DNA from: DASZTU01 sp035493835
Lineage (GTDB): Bacteria > Pseudomonadota > Alphaproteobacteria > Rhizobiales > Devosiaceae
Length of the DNA stretch: 64,000 nucleotides
Reading direction: 5' to 3'
Assembly: GCA_035493835.1 (NCBI GenBank)
Contig: DATJHO010000064.1
Location: 11,635-75,634, forward strand
Under the pieces are notes generated by a model that saw nothing but the letters and a program-made list of their open reading frames with translations, searched no databases and was not told the DNA's origin. Shown piece after piece: positions 55,931 to 64,000 of this stretch (positions are counted from its first letter, which is position 1; each line of letters starts with the position of its first letter). Both the position numbers and the translations under genes were made by a program.

Positions 55931-56566
55931 CTAGCCCTTCAGCGCCGCCGCCTCGCGCGCCAAGGCTTCCACCCGGCCAAAATCACCTGCCGCGATCGCG
56001 TCCTGCGGCAGGATCCAGGAGCCGCCGACACAAATGACGTTCGGCAGCGCCAGATAGATTTTGGCTTTGGCAAGGTCGATGCCGCCGGTCGGGCAAAAGG
56101 TTATGTCCGGCAAGGGCGAGGCAAACGCTTTCAGCACCGGGGCGCCGCCCAGCGCTTCGGCGGGGAAGAATTTCAGGAACGAATAGCCGCGCTCGGCCGC
56201 CGTCATCGCCTCGGTCGGGGTGCCGATACCCGGCAGCAGCGGCACGGCAATGTCGTCGGCCGCATCGAGCAGCCGCGGCGCCGCCCCCGGGGAGACGAGG
56301 AAGCGCGCGCCGGCATCGACTGCCTGCTGCATCTGGGTGGCGGTGCGAAGGGTGCCCGCGCCGACGATGGCGCCGGTGACCTTGCCCATTTCTTCCATCA
56401 CCTTGAGGGCGTTGGGCGTCCGCAACGTCACTTCCAGCACCGGCAGGCCGCCGGCGACCAGCGCCTCGGCAAGCGGGCGCGCCGCCGAAACGTCATCGAG
56501 AATGATCACCGGAATGACTGGGGCAAGGGTCAGGATCGATCGAATGGCAACGGCATCCTGGGGCAT
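55931..56566 (-). CDS. eda: 2-dehydro-3-deoxy-phosphogluconate aldolase (KDPG/KHG aldolase)
   Basis: 211 residues, class I aldolase of the Entner-Doudoroff pathway splitting KDPG to pyruvate and glyceraldehyde-3-phosphate. Motifs are VIPVIILDDVSAARPLAEAL, GLPVLEVTLRTPNAL near 45, VGAGTLRTATQMQQAVDAGA near 80, and the Schiff-base lysine in LKFFPAEALGGAPVLKAF near 135, then FCPTGGIDLAKAK. MPQDAV at 56566 is the natural start. No edd or other pathway gene is adjacent. Confidence 0.92.
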   Translation of the reverse strand: MPQDAVAIRSILTLAPVIPVIILDDVSAARPLAEALVAGGLPVLEVTLRTPNALKVMEEMGKVTGAIVGAGTLRTATQMQQAVDAGARFLVSPGAAPRLLDAADDIAVPLLPGIGTPTEAMTAAERGYSFLKFFPAEALGGAPVLKAFASPLPDITFCPTGGIDLAKAKIYLALPNVICVGGSWILPQDAIAAGDFGRVEALAREAAALKG

Positions 56567-56700
56567 GGCATTACTCGTCTTTGCGATTGATGGGCGAGGG
56601 TTAGGAGTTTGCTTGCCCCGCCGCAACCCCGTTCGTTGCAATCGCGGCCAAGAATCCTTAAGCCACGAGCCATTCGACCACTAGGCCCAAGGAACTGTCG

Positions 56701-57768
56701 ATGGCTCAGACGATCAACGCCGTCATGCCGCTTGCGGAAGCGAGAGCTGTTTTGGGGGCCCACTACGACCTGAAATTCTCTGCCTCGGTGGAACGGGCCA
56801 CCGCCGCCATCTTCGAGCGCGTGAAGGATCGCATCCCGGCGGTCGAATGGCCGTTTTTTGCCCCGCTGATCCTCGAGATCAACCGGCTGAAGAAGGAGAA
56901 GGATGCGGTCATCCTTGCCCACAATTACCAGATGCCCCAGATCTTTCACGGCATCGCCGACATCACCGGCGACAGCCTGCAACTCGCGATCGAGGCGACC
57001 AAGGTTTCCCAATCGGTGATCGTCCAATGCGGCGTGCACTTCATGGCCGAGACCAGCAAGATTCTCAGCCCGGCAAAGACCGTGCTTATTCCCGACAGCC
57101 GGGCGGGCTGCTCGCTCGCCGCATCGATCACCGCCGAGGACGTGCTGGCGATGAAGGCGCAATACCCGGGCGTGCCCGTCGTGACCTATGTCAACACCTC
57201 GGCTGCCGTTAAGGCCGTATCCGACGTCTGCTGCACCTCGTCCAATGCCCTCGACATCGTCAACGCCGTCGAGGGCGATACGGTCATCATGATTCCCGAC
57301 CAGTACCTGGCCCAGAACACCGCCCGGAAGACTGAGAAGAAGATAATCACCTGGGCCGGCGCCTGCGAAGTCCACGAGACCTTTACGGCCGCCGACATCG
57401 CCGAGCTGCGCGCCGCCTATCCCGCGGCCAAGATCATTGCCCATCCCGAATGTCCGCCCGAGGTGATCGAGGCGGTGGATTTTGCCGGCTCGACCGCCGG
57501 CATGATCGATTGGGTGAAATCGGAACGGCCGGCCCGCGTGGTGATGGTCACCGAATGCTCGATGTCCGACAACGTCGCATCCGAAACCACCGGCGTCGAA
57601 TTCCTGCGCGGCTGCAACATTTGCCCGCACATGAAGCGCATCAACCTCGAAAACATTCTCTGGTCGCTGCACACCATGACCGAGGAAGTCACGGTCGACG
57701 AACCGCTGATCGAGCCGGCAGCCCGGGCGATCCGGCGCATGATCGATCTCAGCCGCAAGGGGCGCTAG
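56701..57768 (+). CDS. nadA: Quinolinate synthase A
   Basis: 355 residues, a 4Fe-4S enzyme condensing iminoaspartate with dihydroxyacetone phosphate in NAD synthesis. The three cluster cysteines lie in [18 protein letters not shown] (near 115), in the [14 protein letters not shown] region (near 178) or nearby, and in [16 protein letters not shown] (near 303). [20 protein letters not shown] near 70 and [12 protein letters not shown] near 138 are further family signatures. NadB and NadC genes are not adjacent in this window. Confidence 0.95.
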   Translation: MAQTINAVMPLAEARAVLGAHYDLKFSASVERATAAIFERVKDRIPAVEWPFFAPLILEINRLKKEKDAVILAHNYQMPQIFHGIADITGDSLQLAIEATKVSQSVIVQCGVHFMAETSKILSPAKTVLIPDSRAGCSLAASITAEDVLAMKAQYPGVPVVTYVNTSAAVKAVSDVCCTSSNALDIVNAVEGDTVIMIPDQYLAQNTARKTEKKIITWAGACEVHETFTAADIAELRAAYPAAKIIAHPECPPEVIEAVDFAGSTAGMIDWVKSERPARVVMVTECSMSDNVASETTGVEFLRGCNICPHMKRINLENILWSLHTMTEEVTVDEPLIEPAARAIRRMIDLSRKGR

Positions 57769-57868
57769 GCGAGGCCGGGTCTCGGCAGGGATCGGTAGCT
57801 GCGACGGATTGTGCTCGCAGTGAGGCAAGTATTGTCAGGCGCGCCCGTTTTGCATAACCGGTGCCGTC

Positions 57869-59194
57869 ATGACTAGCACCCGCTCTTCGCTTTCAAGCCG
57901 CCTGCAACGGCATTGGCCAACGCTCCGCCGCCGCGGCCTGTTCATCGTTGGCGGGGTCGTGGTCGGCCTGCTTGCCGTGGCGATGGCGCTCCTTGCCGAT
58001 AGGGCGCAGGAGCTGTTTTCGAGCGTGGACGGCCGCTGGCCCTATGCGCCCCTGCTACTCACGCCGGCCGGATTCGCGCTTGCCGCCTGGCTGACGCGAC
58101 GGTTTTTCGATGGCGCGCAGGGCAGCGGCATTCCGCAGGTCATCGCCGCGCGCGAGCTCGACAGCACCGAAAAGCGCAGCCGCCTCGTTTCGGCAAAACT
58201 CGGCATCGCCAAGATCGGGCTGTTGATGCTCGGGCTGGCGACGGGCGCCTCCGCCGGGCGCGAAGGCCCGACCGTGCAGGTGGGCGCGGCCGCGATGTTC
58301 CTGCTCGGCCGGATCGAGCCACACCGGCAACCGGGCCTGCTGCTCGCCGGTTCGGCCGCCGGCATCGCGGCGGCGTTCAATGCCCCGCTCGCCGGCATCA
58401 TCTTCGGCATCGAGGAAATGAGCCGTTCCTTCGAGCAGCGCTCGAGCATTCTGGTGCTGGTCACGGTGATCGTCGCAGGCCTCACCTCGCAGGCCATCCT
58501 CGGCGACTACACCTATTTCGGCGGCGTCGCCGGGACACTGCCCTTCGGCTGGGGGTGGCTCGCGGTGCTCGTCGCCATCGTCGTCGGCGGGCTGCTCGGC
58601 GGGCTGTTCAGCCGCGTGCTGATCCTCTTCGCCGGCGGCCTGCCCAAGCGCATCGGTGGCATCATCGGCAAGCACCCGGTGCTTTTCGCTGCCCTCTGCG
58701 GCCTGCTGGTCGCGCTGTGCGGCCTTGCGACCGGCAGCACCGTCTTCGGCACCGGCTACGCGCAGACACGCACGATTCTGGCCGGCGGCGGCATCTCCTG
58801 GCTGTTCGGACCGCTCAAGCTGGCAGCGACGGCGCTCTCTTCAATCAGCGGTATTCCCGGCGGCATCTTTTCGCCCTCGCTCGCCGTAGGCGCCGGCCTC
58901 GCCTACGATCTCTCGCCGATGCTGCCGCACGTGCCGGTAGGGGTGCTCGCGGTGCTTTGCATGGCCGCTTACCTCGCCGGCGTGGTCCAGGCGCCGCTAA
59001 CCTCGGCGGTGATCGTGTCGGAAATGACGGCCGACCACGCGCTGATCTTTCCGATCATGGTTGCGGCCCTTGGCGCCTCCGCCGTCTCCCGGGCGGTCTG
59101 CCCCGAGGGCGTCTACCATGCCCTCGCCAGGCGCCTGCTGAAAAAGCACCAGGTCACGCCGGAACTGTCGGCCACGCCTTCGGCCGTTCAGTAG
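57869..59194 (+). CDS. ClC-family chloride channel/antiporter
   Basis: 441 residues with about ten to twelve helices. The selectivity-filter motifs are all present: GSGIP in GAQGSGIPQVIAAR, GREGPTVQVGAAAM with the gating glutamate, and GIPGGIFSPSLAVGAG (the GxFxP motif). The gating glutamate indicates a Cl-/H+ exchanger rather than a pure channel. There are no C-terminal CBS domains. The function is Cl- transport with a role in acid or halide handling. Confidence 0.92.
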   Translation: MTSTRSSLSSRLQRHWPTLRRRGLFIVGGVVVGLLAVAMALLADRAQELFSSVDGRWPYAPLLLTPAGFALAAWLTRRFFDGAQGSGIPQVIAARELDSTEKRSRLVSAKLGIAKIGLLMLGLATGASAGREGPTVQVGAAAMFLLGRIEPHRQPGLLLAGSAAGIAAAFNAPLAGIIFGIEEMSRSFEQRSSILVLVTVIVAGLTSQAILGDYTYFGGVAGTLPFGWGWLAVLVAIVVGGLLGGLFSRVLILFAGGLPKRIGGIIGKHPVLFAALCGLLVALCGLATGSTVFGTGYAQTRTILAGGGISWLFGPLKLAATALSSISGIPGGIFSPSLAVGAGLAYDLSPMLPHVPVGVLAVLCMAAYLAGVVQAPLTSAVIVSEMTADHALIFPIMVAALGASAVSRAVCPEGVYHALARRLLKKHQVTPELSATPSAVQ

Positions 59195-59215
59195 GCCCCT
59201 CAGGACGACTCGATC

Positions 59216-59341
59216 ATGCGACCCCGCCGCTTCCTCTTCGCCCTGCTTGCGGCAGGCCTCTTCGCAGCCGCGGGGTCGGCAGTATTCCGTGACTGCCGGG
59301 CAGTCTTGTCGCCCGGGGCTTGGCGCACTATCATAAACTGA
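59216..59341 (+). other. Short signal-peptide-like frame ahead of parDE (possible gene remnant)
   Basis: A 41-residue frame reads RRFLFALLAAGLFAAAGSAV and then runs into unrelated residues before a TGA that overlaps the parDE operator. A weak AGGA lies upstream. It looks like the exported N-terminus of a gene whose remainder is missing, as if the parDE unit had replaced it. It could also be chance. Confidence 0.3.
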
Positions 59342-59345
59342 TAGT
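59327..59345. promoter_or_regulatory. Palindromic operator of the parDE operon
   Basis: ACTATCA TAAAC TGATAGT is a perfect inverted repeat of seven bases per arm, ending five bases before the AAGGAG ribosome site of parD. ParD-type antitoxins repress their own operon by binding such palindromes. Confidence 0.6.
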
Positions 59346-59362
59346 CGCCAAGGAGACCTCCG

Positions 59363-59629
59363 ATGCCCTCGAGCTACACGATCGGCGAACATTTCGAAGC
59401 CCTCGTCCAGCGACTGGTCGCCAGCGGCCGCTATGCCTCCGCCAGCGAGGTGGTGCGCGACGGGTTGCGCCTGCTCGAGGAGCAGGAGCAGGTCCGGGCG
59501 CTCAAGCTCGAGGCACTGCGCGCAGAAATCCAGAAGGGCCTGGAAGGGCCGTTCGAGCCCTGGGATGCAGAGGAGTTTCTGAGGGAAGCGAGACGCCGCC
59601 TCGACGCGGGCGAAGCCGATGCGGCGTAG
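59363..59629 (+). CDS. parD: ParD-family antitoxin (ribbon-helix-helix)
   Basis: 88 residues. An N-terminal ribbon-helix-helix DNA-binding part (YTIGEHFEALVQRLVASGRY, ASASEVVRDGLRLLEEQE) is followed by a C-terminal toxin-wrapping tail (FEPWDAEEFLREARRR). The coding end overlaps the toxin start by 11 bases, typical of parDE. AAGGAG lies seven bases before the ATG, next to the palindromic operator. Confidence 0.9.
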   Translation: MPSSYTIGEHFEALVQRLVASGRYASASEVVRDGLRLLEEQEQVRALKLEALRAEIQKGLEGPFEPWDAEEFLREARRRLDAGEADAA

Positions 59630-59915
59630 CATCGAGCACGGACCAGAAGCCCGTGCCGACCTTTTTGAAATCTGGAACTACGTTGCCCATCACAACCGAC
59701 GCGCCGCAGACGAACTAATCCGGCAGTTCAACCTCATTTTTCAAACCCTCGCGGAAAATCCCATGATTGGGCGTGCACGAGATGAACTGGAGCCGGGACT
59801 GCGCAGTTTTCCGTATCGCCGATATATTGTGTTCTACAACTCCAGCGACACGAAACTTGCCATAATTCGCATCCTGAGCAGCTATCGCGACATCGGCCCG
59901 GACTCCTTCGCCTAA
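59619..59915 (+). CDS. parE: ParE/RelE-superfamily toxin
   Basis: 98 residues on the RelE fold: PEARADLFEIWNYVAHHNRR near the N-terminus, then LIFQTLAENPMIGRARDELE, the RSFPYRRYIVFYNSSDTK strand pair and IIRILSSYRDIGPDSF at the end. ParE toxins poison DNA gyrase. The gene is intact, and it ends two bases from the convergent cytochrome gene. Confidence 0.9.
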   Translation: MRRSIEHGPEARADLFEIWNYVAHHNRRAADELIRQFNLIFQTLAENPMIGRARDELEPGLRSFPYRRYIVFYNSSDTKLAIIRILSSYRDIGPDSFA

Positions 59916-59917
59916 GC

Positions 59918-60799
59918 CTACTGCTCCTGCCCCAGCAGATAGGCCGCCACCGCGTGCCGGTCCGCGTCCGTCCACTTCGAGGTCGAGTCCTTGACCACTT
60001 CGGCCATGGCGCCGCCCAGATCGTCGCCGCTCGAGGCAACGCCGGTCTTGAGCGTGTCCTCGATGTCGGCTTCCGCATAGAACTGCTTCAGCGCGTCGGC
60101 GGTCAGCGCCGGCGCTCGGCCGCCCACCGAGCCTTTTGGCGCGCCGGTGAACTCCTGCCCCTTGATGATTGCGCCAAACATGTTGCGGGGGCTGTGGCAC
60201 TCGATGCAGTGGCCCGGGCCGGTGGCGATATAAGCGCCGCGGTTCCAGAGCGCCGAATGGCTTGCGTCGGGCTCGAACCGGCCCGGCGTAAAGAAAAGAT
60301 TCTGCCAAGCGAGATTGGCTAGTCGGATGTTGAAGGGGAAGCTGATCTGGTGCGGCGGCGCGGGTGTCGCCACCGGCGGAACTTGTTTCAGCGCAGCATA
60401 GAGATCAACGAGATCCTGGTCCGTCATCCTGGTGTAGCTGGTGTAGGGAAACGCCGGGTAGAGTTGGCCGTTGGGCCCGTGCCCGTTGCTCAAGGCATCC
60501 GAGAACTCGGCCAGCGTCCACTTGCCGATGCCGGCGTTCGGATCCGAAGTGATGTTGGGCGGAACGAAGCTGCCGAACGGGGTTACCAGCGGCTCCCCGC
60601 CGGCCAGCAGTGCCCCGTTGTGCTTGGTGTCGGTGTGGCAGGCAACGCACCCGCCAAGCGTCATCACATAAGAACCGTGTTTGGCATCGGCCGTAAGGGT
60701 CAGGTTCCGGGCAGGATCGTTGATCGGCTTGAACAGATAGACGGCGACGCCGATGCCGACAACGACAATGACCAGCAGCAGCCATCTCAGAATGCGCAT
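59918..60799 (-). CDS. Di-haem c-type cytochrome, membrane-anchored
   Basis: 293 residues. An uncleaved N-terminal membrane helix (LRWLLLVIVVVGIGVAVYLF) anchors a periplasmic domain with two haem-attachment motifs, CVACH (near residue 53) and CIECH (near 195). TPFGSFVPPNITSDPNAGIG and TDQDLVDLYAALKQVPPV near 130 are characteristic of the cytochrome subunits of alcohol and aldehyde dehydrogenases. Some such cytochromes serve quinoprotein dehydrogenases, but no dehydrogenase is adjacent. Expected electron acceptor to a cytochrome oxidase. Confidence 0.88.
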   Translation of the reverse strand: MRILRWLLLVIVVVGIGVAVYLFKPINDPARNLTLTADAKHGSYVMTLGGCVACHTDTKHNGALLAGGEPLVTPFGSFVPPNITSDPNAGIGKWTLAEFSDALSNGHGPNGQLYPAFPYTSYTRMTDQDLVDLYAALKQVPPVATPAPPHQISFPFNIRLANLAWQNLFFTPGRFEPDASHSALWNRGAYIATGPGHCIECHSPRNMFGAIIKGQEFTGAPKGSVGGRAPALTADALKQFYAEADIEDTLKTGVASSGDDLGGAMAEVVKDSTSKWTDADRHAVAAYLLGQEQ

Positions 60800-60930
60800 T
60801 ATTCACCCCCGCTTGGCCGGCAAATAGAGCAGAGGCGTGAATCGAGCGCAATTACCGGCCGGTCAAAGATATTTGCTCGGACCTGCGGGATTATTTCACG
60901 CCCGATTTTAAGAGGCGAAGTCCGCCCCCT

Positions 60931-61893
60931 TCAATCGGCAGTGTTCAGCACCACGTCGACTTCGGCGCGGGTCGGGGGCACGCACCCCTTGTGGCCGCAA
61001 TTGAGCCCGGCCACGATCGCCCCGAAGTGGAGAACTTCCCGGAGCTCGTCGGCATCGAGCCGTTCCAGTTCGCCGGGCGCGAGCCGGTCACGCTCGTCGA
61101 GGGCAGTGAGTATCCCGGCCATGAGGCAATCGCCCGCCCCCACCGTGTCGCCAAAGACCGGCGGGGAGTAGATACCCGCCTGCGCCTCGCCCGCAGCGGT
61201 GAAGGCGCGGGAACCCTCATCGCCCAAGGTCACGACGACGAGCTCGCAATTGGGCCGCTGCAGCAGTTCCGCCGCGTGCTGCTCGATGGATTTGTCGGCA
61301 TCGAGCGCCGCCAGATCTTCCTTCGACAGTTTTACGAGGTGCACCAGGTCCAGAAACGCACCGAGCCGCTGCTTGTATGCGGCAAAATCCTCGACCAGCG
61401 ACGGACGCACATTGGGGTCCATCGAGAGCACCGCCCCGCGCGCCAGCGCTTCCTTGGCCACGTCGAGCCAGACGGCTGCGTCCGACGGCAGGATCGGGCA
61501 GAACCCGCCGATCTGAAACACATTGAGGTCCTGCGGCAGGGCCGCGATCAGGCCCTGCTCGGTAAAAGCCCGGTCGGCGCCGCGATAGAACTCGTAGCGC
61601 GCTTCCTTCTTGGCGTTGAGCGTCACCACCGCCAGGGTCGAGGGCGACCGGACGCGCTCGGGCAGCAATTGGGCTACGCCCGCCTGCTGCAGCGGCGCCT
61701 GCAGATACGCACCAAATCCGTCGGCCGAAATCGGGCAGAGAAAGCCGGTGTCGTTGTTCAATTTGCTGAGCGCGATCGCACAATTATAGGGCGAGCCGCC
61801 CTGGTGCGCTGTCATGTGCACCACCCCATCGGCGCCCACCGGCTCCGACACGAGATCGATCAGGCTTTCACCGCCGACGACGAACATGGCCAC
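60931..61893 (-). CDS. PfkB-family carbohydrate kinase (fructokinase-like)
   Basis: 320 residues of the ribokinase fold. The N-terminal FVVGGESLIDLVSEP and HQGGSPYNCAIALSKL contain the substrate-binding glycine pair. The catalytic C-terminal GDTVGAGDCLMAGILTALDE is the PfkB signature 2. Fructose is the likely substrate by similarity in the GGSPxNxA pattern, but ribose or a keto-deoxy sugar cannot be excluded. A second ATG at 61887 (MFVVGGE) is possible. Confidence 0.88.
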   Translation of the reverse strand: MAMFVVGGESLIDLVSEPVGADGVVHMTAHQGGSPYNCAIALSKLNNDTGFLCPISADGFGAYLQAPLQQAGVAQLLPERVRSPSTLAVVTLNAKKEARYEFYRGADRAFTEQGLIAALPQDLNVFQIGGFCPILPSDAAVWLDVAKEALARGAVLSMDPNVRPSLVEDFAAYKQRLGAFLDLVHLVKLSKEDLAALDADKSIEQHAAELLQRPNCELVVVTLGDEGSRAFTAAGEAQAGIYSPPVFGDTVGAGDCLMAGILTALDERDRLAPGELERLDADELREVLHFGAIVAGLNCGHKGCVPPTRAEVDVVLNTAD

Positions 61894-61969
61894 TCCTCTG
61901 CTGTCAGTGATGCTCTAGCCTATCCCGCGCAAGCCCGCCAAGCCTCGGCGTAGCGCCGCCCCCCCGCCT

Positions 61970-62088
61970 GCCGGCACCCTCTCCCACAAGGGGAGAGGGA
62001 GAATGCGGCCATAGCCCCGCTCCTTTCTCCCTTCTCCCCTCGTGGGAGAAGGTGGCGCGAGAGCGCCGGATGAGGGCCCCTGGCCACA
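61970..62088. repeat. Palindromic intergenic repeat, family B
   Basis: CCCTCTCCCACAAGGGGAGAGGG and CTTCTCCCCTCGTGGGAGAAGG with GGCGCGAGAGCGCCGGATGAGGG at the right end, the same word order as the other family B copies. It lies between the kinase gene and the COG4315 operon. Confidence 0.65.
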
Positions 62089-62208
62089 CACGCGGCCTTT
62101 GCCCGAGTAAAAAAATTCCCATCTGACAATGGAATACCTCCCCGCTCCGGGTGTTGATTGGGCGAGACGCGGGGAATTCGCGTCGCAGTCAAACTGGAAG
62201 AGGACGTG

Positions 62209-62604
62209 ATGAGGATTTCCAAACTGCTGGCCGGCGCGGCCGCGCTTACTCTCTTTGTCGCACCCGCCTTGGCCGAGGACTATGTCGGTGGCGCCATCAA
62301 GACGACGACGATCGACGGCAAGAACGTTTTGACCGACGCCAAGGGCATGACCCTTTATACCTACGACAAAGACACGGCCGGTGTGACCAATTGCTATGAA
62401 AAGTGCGCCCAGGCCTGGCCCCCGGCCTTGGCTCCAACAGGTGCGACCGCCTCGGGCGATTTCACCCTGGTTGCGCGCAAGGATGGCGGCAACATGTGGG
62501 CCTACAAGGGCATGCCGCTCTATGGTTGGGTCAAGGACAAGAAGGCCGGCGATGTCACCGGCGACATGGTCGGCAATGTCTGGCACACGGCCGTCGAGCA
62601 GTAG
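62209..62604 (+). CDS. Exported COG4315 repeat protein
   Basis: 131 residues. A signal peptide (LLAGAAALTLFVAPALAE) is followed by two copies of a secreted repeat: GKNVLTDAKGMTLYTYDKDT near residue 37 and MWAYKGMPLYGWVKDKKAGD near 97, with a disulfide-type CYEKCAQAWPP between. This is the COG4315 secreted-repeat family. It is the first gene of the operon with the sigma factor and anti-sigma factor. GAGG precedes the ATG at 62209. Confidence 0.85.
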   Translation: MRISKLLAGAAALTLFVAPALAEDYVGGAIKTTTIDGKNVLTDAKGMTLYTYDKDTAGVTNCYEKCAQAWPPALAPTGATASGDFTLVARKDGGNMWAYKGMPLYGWVKDKKAGDVTGDMVGNVWHTAVEQ

Positions 62605-62610
62605 CGGTCC

Positions 62611-63120
62611 GTGACAGACTTCCTGGACGAGATCGAGGCCGCAGTGCCAGCCCTGCGCCGCTACGCGCGGGCGCTGACGCGCGATGCCGACCGCGCCGAC
62701 GATCTCGTCCAGGATTGCCTTGAGCGCGCCATCCGCAAGCGCGGCCTCTGGCGACCGACGGGGCCGCTCAAAGCCTGGCTGTTTCGCATGCTGCTCAACC
62801 TCTATCGCAACGACCTGCGCGGCGCCCGCCGGCGCGGCGTCCACATGGCGCTCGACGCGATGCCGATCGAGCCCTCGACCCCGCCCAGCCAACCGGGCCG
62901 CATCGCACTGGCGGAAATTTCCCGCGCGCTCGACCAACTGCCGAATGACCAGCGCGAGGCTTTGCTGCTGGTCGCGGTCGAGGGCACGAGCTATGCCGAC
63001 GCGGCCGGAATTCTCGGCATTCCCGCCGGCACGCTGATGTCGCGGCTGGGCCGGGCCCGTGCCGCGCTCCGCGCCCTCACCGGGGCCGGGGACGAGCCCA
63101 GACTGAGGACGGTGAAATGA
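62611..63120 (+). CDS. ECF-type RNA polymerase sigma factor
   Basis: 169 residues. Region 2 (about 10-75: LRRYARALTRDADRADDLVQ, DCLERAI) and region 4 (about 110-160: QLPNDQREALLLVAVEGTSY, ADAAGILGIPAGTLMSRLGR) are separated by a short linker. GTG start six bases after the COG4315 gene. The anti-sigma gene overlaps it by ATGA, so this sigma factor is probably held inactive until an envelope signal. Confidence 0.92.
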   Translation: MTDFLDEIEAAVPALRRYARALTRDADRADDLVQDCLERAIRKRGLWRPTGPLKAWLFRMLLNLYRNDLRGARRRGVHMALDAMPIEPSTPPSQPGRIALAEISRALDQLPNDQREALLLVAVEGTSYADAAGILGIPAGTLMSRLGRARAALRALTGAGDEPRLRTVK

Positions 63121-63944
63121 GCGCCCCGCACGACGAGCGCCGGGACTCCAACGTGACCGAGGAGATGCTGCACGCCTTTGCGGACGGCCAACTCGACAAT
63201 GCGCATCGGGGCGCCGTGGAAGCGTTCCTCGCGGCAAATCCCGACAAGGCGGCCGAAGTCGCGCTCTGGCAGCGGCAGAATGCGGCGCTCTCGACCCTTT
63301 TCGGCCCCATCGCCGTCGAGCCGGTGCCGGCGCGCCTCAGCCCGCGAGAAATCGCCGCGCGGCAGGCCGCCCGCCGCCCCGCCTGGGCCAGGATGGCCGC
63401 AGCCGCTGTGCTGCTCATCAGCATAGGCGCGGGCACCGGCTGGTATCTCCGCACCGCCACCACTTCCCAGGAGGAGATCAGCGACCGCCTGATCGATGGC
63501 GCCATCGCCGCCCACGCACTCTACGTCAGGGAGAGCCGGCATGCCGTCGAGGTCGGCGCAGCCGACAAGGGGCATCTGGTCACCTGGCTCTCCAACCGGC
63601 TCGGCCGGGCAATCGAAGCGCCGGATCTCTCCGCGCAGGGATTTACGCTGGTCGGCGGACGCCTGTTGCCGCCGTTGGCGGATACCGGCAAGGGGCCGGG
63701 CGCGCAACTGATGTACCAGAACCAGACATCGGACCGGCTGACGGTCTATATCACCGCCTCCAGCAAGGATTTCGGCAAAGCCTCCGAGACCTATGACGAG
63801 CAGGGTCTCGAAGCCTATTACTGGGCCAATGACCAGATCACCTGCACGGTCGTCGGCGACCTGCCGCAAACCCAGATGCAGACCGTCGCCAAGGGCGTCT
63901 TCCAGCAACTGAGCTGGCGCCCCGACCCGCCGGGACGCTCATAG
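63117..63944 (+). CDS. Anti-sigma factor, membrane-anchored
   Basis: 275 residues. The cytoplasmic N-terminus has the anti-sigma motif EEMLHAFADGQLDNAHRGAV and AANPDKAAEVALWQRQN. One membrane helix follows (about 91-112: RMAAAAVLLISIGAGTGWYL), and the remaining 160 residues lie in the periplasm. It overlaps the sigma-factor gene by four bases. Without an HxxxCxxC zinc motif it is not a ZAS-type protein. The signal sensed by the periplasmic part is unknown. Confidence 0.85.
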   Translation: MSAPHDERRDSNVTEEMLHAFADGQLDNAHRGAVEAFLAANPDKAAEVALWQRQNAALSTLFGPIAVEPVPARLSPREIAARQAARRPAWARMAAAAVLLISIGAGTGWYLRTATTSQEEISDRLIDGAIAAHALYVRESRHAVEVGAADKGHLVTWLSNRLGRAIEAPDLSAQGFTLVGGRLLPPLADTGKGPGAQLMYQNQTSDRLTVYITASSKDFGKASETYDEQGLEAYYWANDQITCTVVGDLPQTQMQTVAKGVFQQLSWRPDPPGRS

Positions 63945-63963
63945 CCGGCCAATGGCCCGGCCC

Positions 63964-64000
63964 TCACCTCAAATGCGGCGTAACGCGCTGCTCCAGCAAC
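63964..64000 (-). CDS. Partial C-terminus of a minus-strand gene at the window edge
   Basis: The last bases of the window, read on the minus strand, give LLEQRVTPHLR and a TGA at 63966-63964. Only about 11 codons are visible, so neither the frame nor the product can be confirmed. A palindromic CCGGCCAATGGCCCGG lies between it and the anti-sigma gene, consistent with a convergent terminator. Confidence 0.3.
   Translation of the reverse strand, partial: LLEQRVTPHLR

Overview
The window reads as chromosome of a GC-rich alphaproteobacterium of the order Hyphomicrobiales, most like Devosia and its relatives. This is judged from protein character, the rhizobial-type Tdh without structural-zinc cysteines, an RNA-thermometer-like leader before an Hsp20 gene, and several families of palindromic intergenic repeats. 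No species call is possible from sequence reading alone. Coding density is high, genes lie in compact operons with ATGA/TGATG overlaps, and there is no phage, transposase, CRISPR array or rRNA. One tRNA-Val(CAC) is present.

Region 1-11970 is a catabolic and transport locus. A minus-strand run of eleven genes starts with a Tat-exported peptide-type substrate-binding protein (10774). It continues through two permeases, two ATPases, an SDR oxidoreductase, a FadR-type GntR regulator, an HP0310-like deacetylase/imidase-family hydrolase, a small CxxC protein, a CobW-type metallochaperone GTPase and a tartrate/D-malate dehydrogenase-like enzyme cut by the window start. An L-asparaginase-type amidohydrolase diverges from it. 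The shared intergenic region carries three GGTC(A/T)GACC palindromes, the expected operator type for the FadR-like regulator. A route for taking up and hydrolysing an amide or cyclic imide and oxidising the resulting hydroxy-acid is a reasonable hypothesis.

Region 12234-18610 is the most unusual part. It holds a Slam-like TPR plus beta-barrel outer-membrane protein, an exported FecR-domain protein with a C-terminal region resembling the TbpB beta-barrel fold, and a CHASE2-adenylate cyclase translationally coupled to it. A membrane-anchored, Popeye-like cyclic-nucleotide-binding protein diverges from them. Together these could form an envelope-to-cAMP signalling unit.

Region 18591-31420 holds a GT-B glycosyltransferase, a CorA-type metal transporter, coaBC, a RibD-C-like reductase, tRNA-Val, two small exported proteins, tdh-kbl (threonine to glycine), a DHA2 multidrug transporter, an alpha/beta-hydrolase, hsp20 behind a ROSE-like thermometer, and a proline iminopeptidase gene truncated by an intergenic repeat.

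Region 31448-50615 holds gltBD (glutamate synthase), a split PQQ glucose-dehydrogenase-type enzyme (membrane and catalytic parts in separate genes), a DUF459 SGNH hydrolase, a lytic transglycosylase, divergent galE/galU, an outer-membrane barrel protein, an NfeD/SPFH pair, hemH and a small exported protein.

Region 50993-64000 holds a DUF1007-NicO fused nickel/cobalt exporter, a creatininase-family hydrolase with LysR and a divergent MarR regulator, a ModE-like regulator with eda, nadA, a ClC antiporter, a parDE toxin-antitoxin pair with its palindromic operator, a di-haem cytochrome c, a PfkB sugar kinase, and an operon of a COG4315 secreted protein, an ECF sigma factor and its anti-sigma factor. 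Many intergenic gaps are filled by palindromic repeats.
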